A stretch of DNA of 55,135 nucleotides from an uncultured Acidobacteriia bacterium. GTDB taxonomy: Bacteria; Acidobacteriota; Terriglobia; Bryobacterales; Bryobacteraceae. Below, piece after piece: positions 54,887 to 55,135 of this stretch; position 1 is the stretch's first letter, and each line of letters opens with the position of its first letter. The stretch spans positions 1-55,135 of the forward strand of contig CAIVVT010000240.1 of the NCBI GenBank assembly GCA_903909435.1, written 5' to 3'. A model generated the notes under the pieces. The model was not told the origin of the DNA. It searched no databases and saw nothing but the letters and a program-made list of their open reading frames with translations. Position numbers and translations under genes: made by a program.

Positions 54887-55135
54887 CTTCGAGCGGCAGC
54901 GCGGTGGTAGTAGTTGAACATGCCGCCCAGTCGCTGACCGCTCAATCTCGCCTGTGTTGCCAATATGGTCAGGCTCTGGGCTGATGAGTTTGTGCTCCGG
55001 ACTTTGGTGATTGCGTTCGGTGTGATAATGGGCGACGAAGTTTTGAACGGCGGTCCGCAATGACCCCTCGCCAAACAAGATCATGCGCTCCACGCAGGAC
55101 TCCTTGATGCTGCGCACAAATCTCTCCGCGCAGGC
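54887..55135 (-). mobile_element. C-terminal end of an integrase-type transposase
   Basis: The minus strand is open from the right edge: CAERFVRSIKESCVERMIL, then HYHTERNHQ, the C-terminal end of an rve-type integrase core (IS481/IS3-like transposases), with the catalytic Glu region near KESC. After GEIERS the frame shifts by one to QRLGGMFNYYHRAAA, the normal end of the family, so this copy is probably inactive. The N-terminal part lies outside the window. Confidence 0.75.

Noticed and set aside
1..55135. tRNA, rRNA, CRISPR arrays and phage structural genes
   Set aside because: I looked for conserved rRNA stretches, cloverleaf-like hairpins and regularly spaced repeats and saw none; a covariance-model scan would be the decisive check.

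Overview
The window reads as part of a high-GC chromosome from a plant-polysaccharide-degrading soil bacterium, most likely an acidobacterium of the Bryobacterales/Solibacter type. That is an inference from gene content: many Tat- or Sec-exported glycoside hydrolases, a GxGYxYP protein, CehA/McbA and GguC families, and an ECF sigma factor with its small zinc-finger partner. No database search was possible. I see no rRNA, tRNA or CRISPR.

Layout. 0.1-6 kb: an exported TIM-barrel-like protein, then an ECF sigma factor, a zinc-finger partner, a cut-down AhpD-like gene, cytochrome P460, a SnoaL-like protein and a uracil-DNA-glycosylase-family protein. 6-19.7 kb: a three-enzyme fusion (esterase, SGNH hydrolase, DUF5060/DUF4038 glycosidase), a GH27 alpha-galactosidase, two 5'-truncated genes back to back (CehA/McbA and GH51), a toroid-glycosidase/M24 fusion that has lost its metal ligands, a two-module carbohydrate-binding protein and a GH28-like remnant. 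20-27.7 kb, minus strand: GH42, GxGYxYP and GH31/36-like enzymes with a DMT permease and a decayed SDR. 28-35.5 kb: a beta-helix remnant, two SDRs, a ketopantoate-reductase-like protein, a GguC/FAA-fold protein, a GT1 glycosyltransferase and a frameshifted nucleoside-hydrolase-like gene.

36.2-49.2 kb is the most coherent part. A divergent GntR/FadR regulator and a perfect palindrome precede a tightly packed plus-strand run: Gfo/Idh dehydrogenase (ApsD-like), D-apionate lactonase (ApnL-like), RhaT-like permease, OiaC-like decarboxylase, ApnO-like oxidoisomerase, a GH140-like apiosidase, a pectate-lyase-3 beta-helix protein, an NAD-dependent epimerase, an FHS-type MFS permease and a clan GH-A glycosidase. 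Read together, this is a release-import-oxidation route for D-apiose, the branched sugar of rhamnogalacturonan II and apiogalacturonan: apiose to apionolactone to apionate to 3-oxo-isoapionate to L-erythrulose plus CO2.

49.2-55.1 kb: a nitrilase-superfamily hydrolase, a Tat-exported TIM-barrel protein and a DUF4832-type protein lie between two imperfect 150-bp direct repeats. They are followed by TPR and SDR gene scraps and the end of an integrase-type transposase at the window edge.

Two themes recur. Several genes are 5'-truncated at clear breakpoints, which suggests IS-driven rearrangement. The frameshifts in three otherwise intact genes each fall at or beside a C or G run, so they may be sequencing errors rather than true decay.
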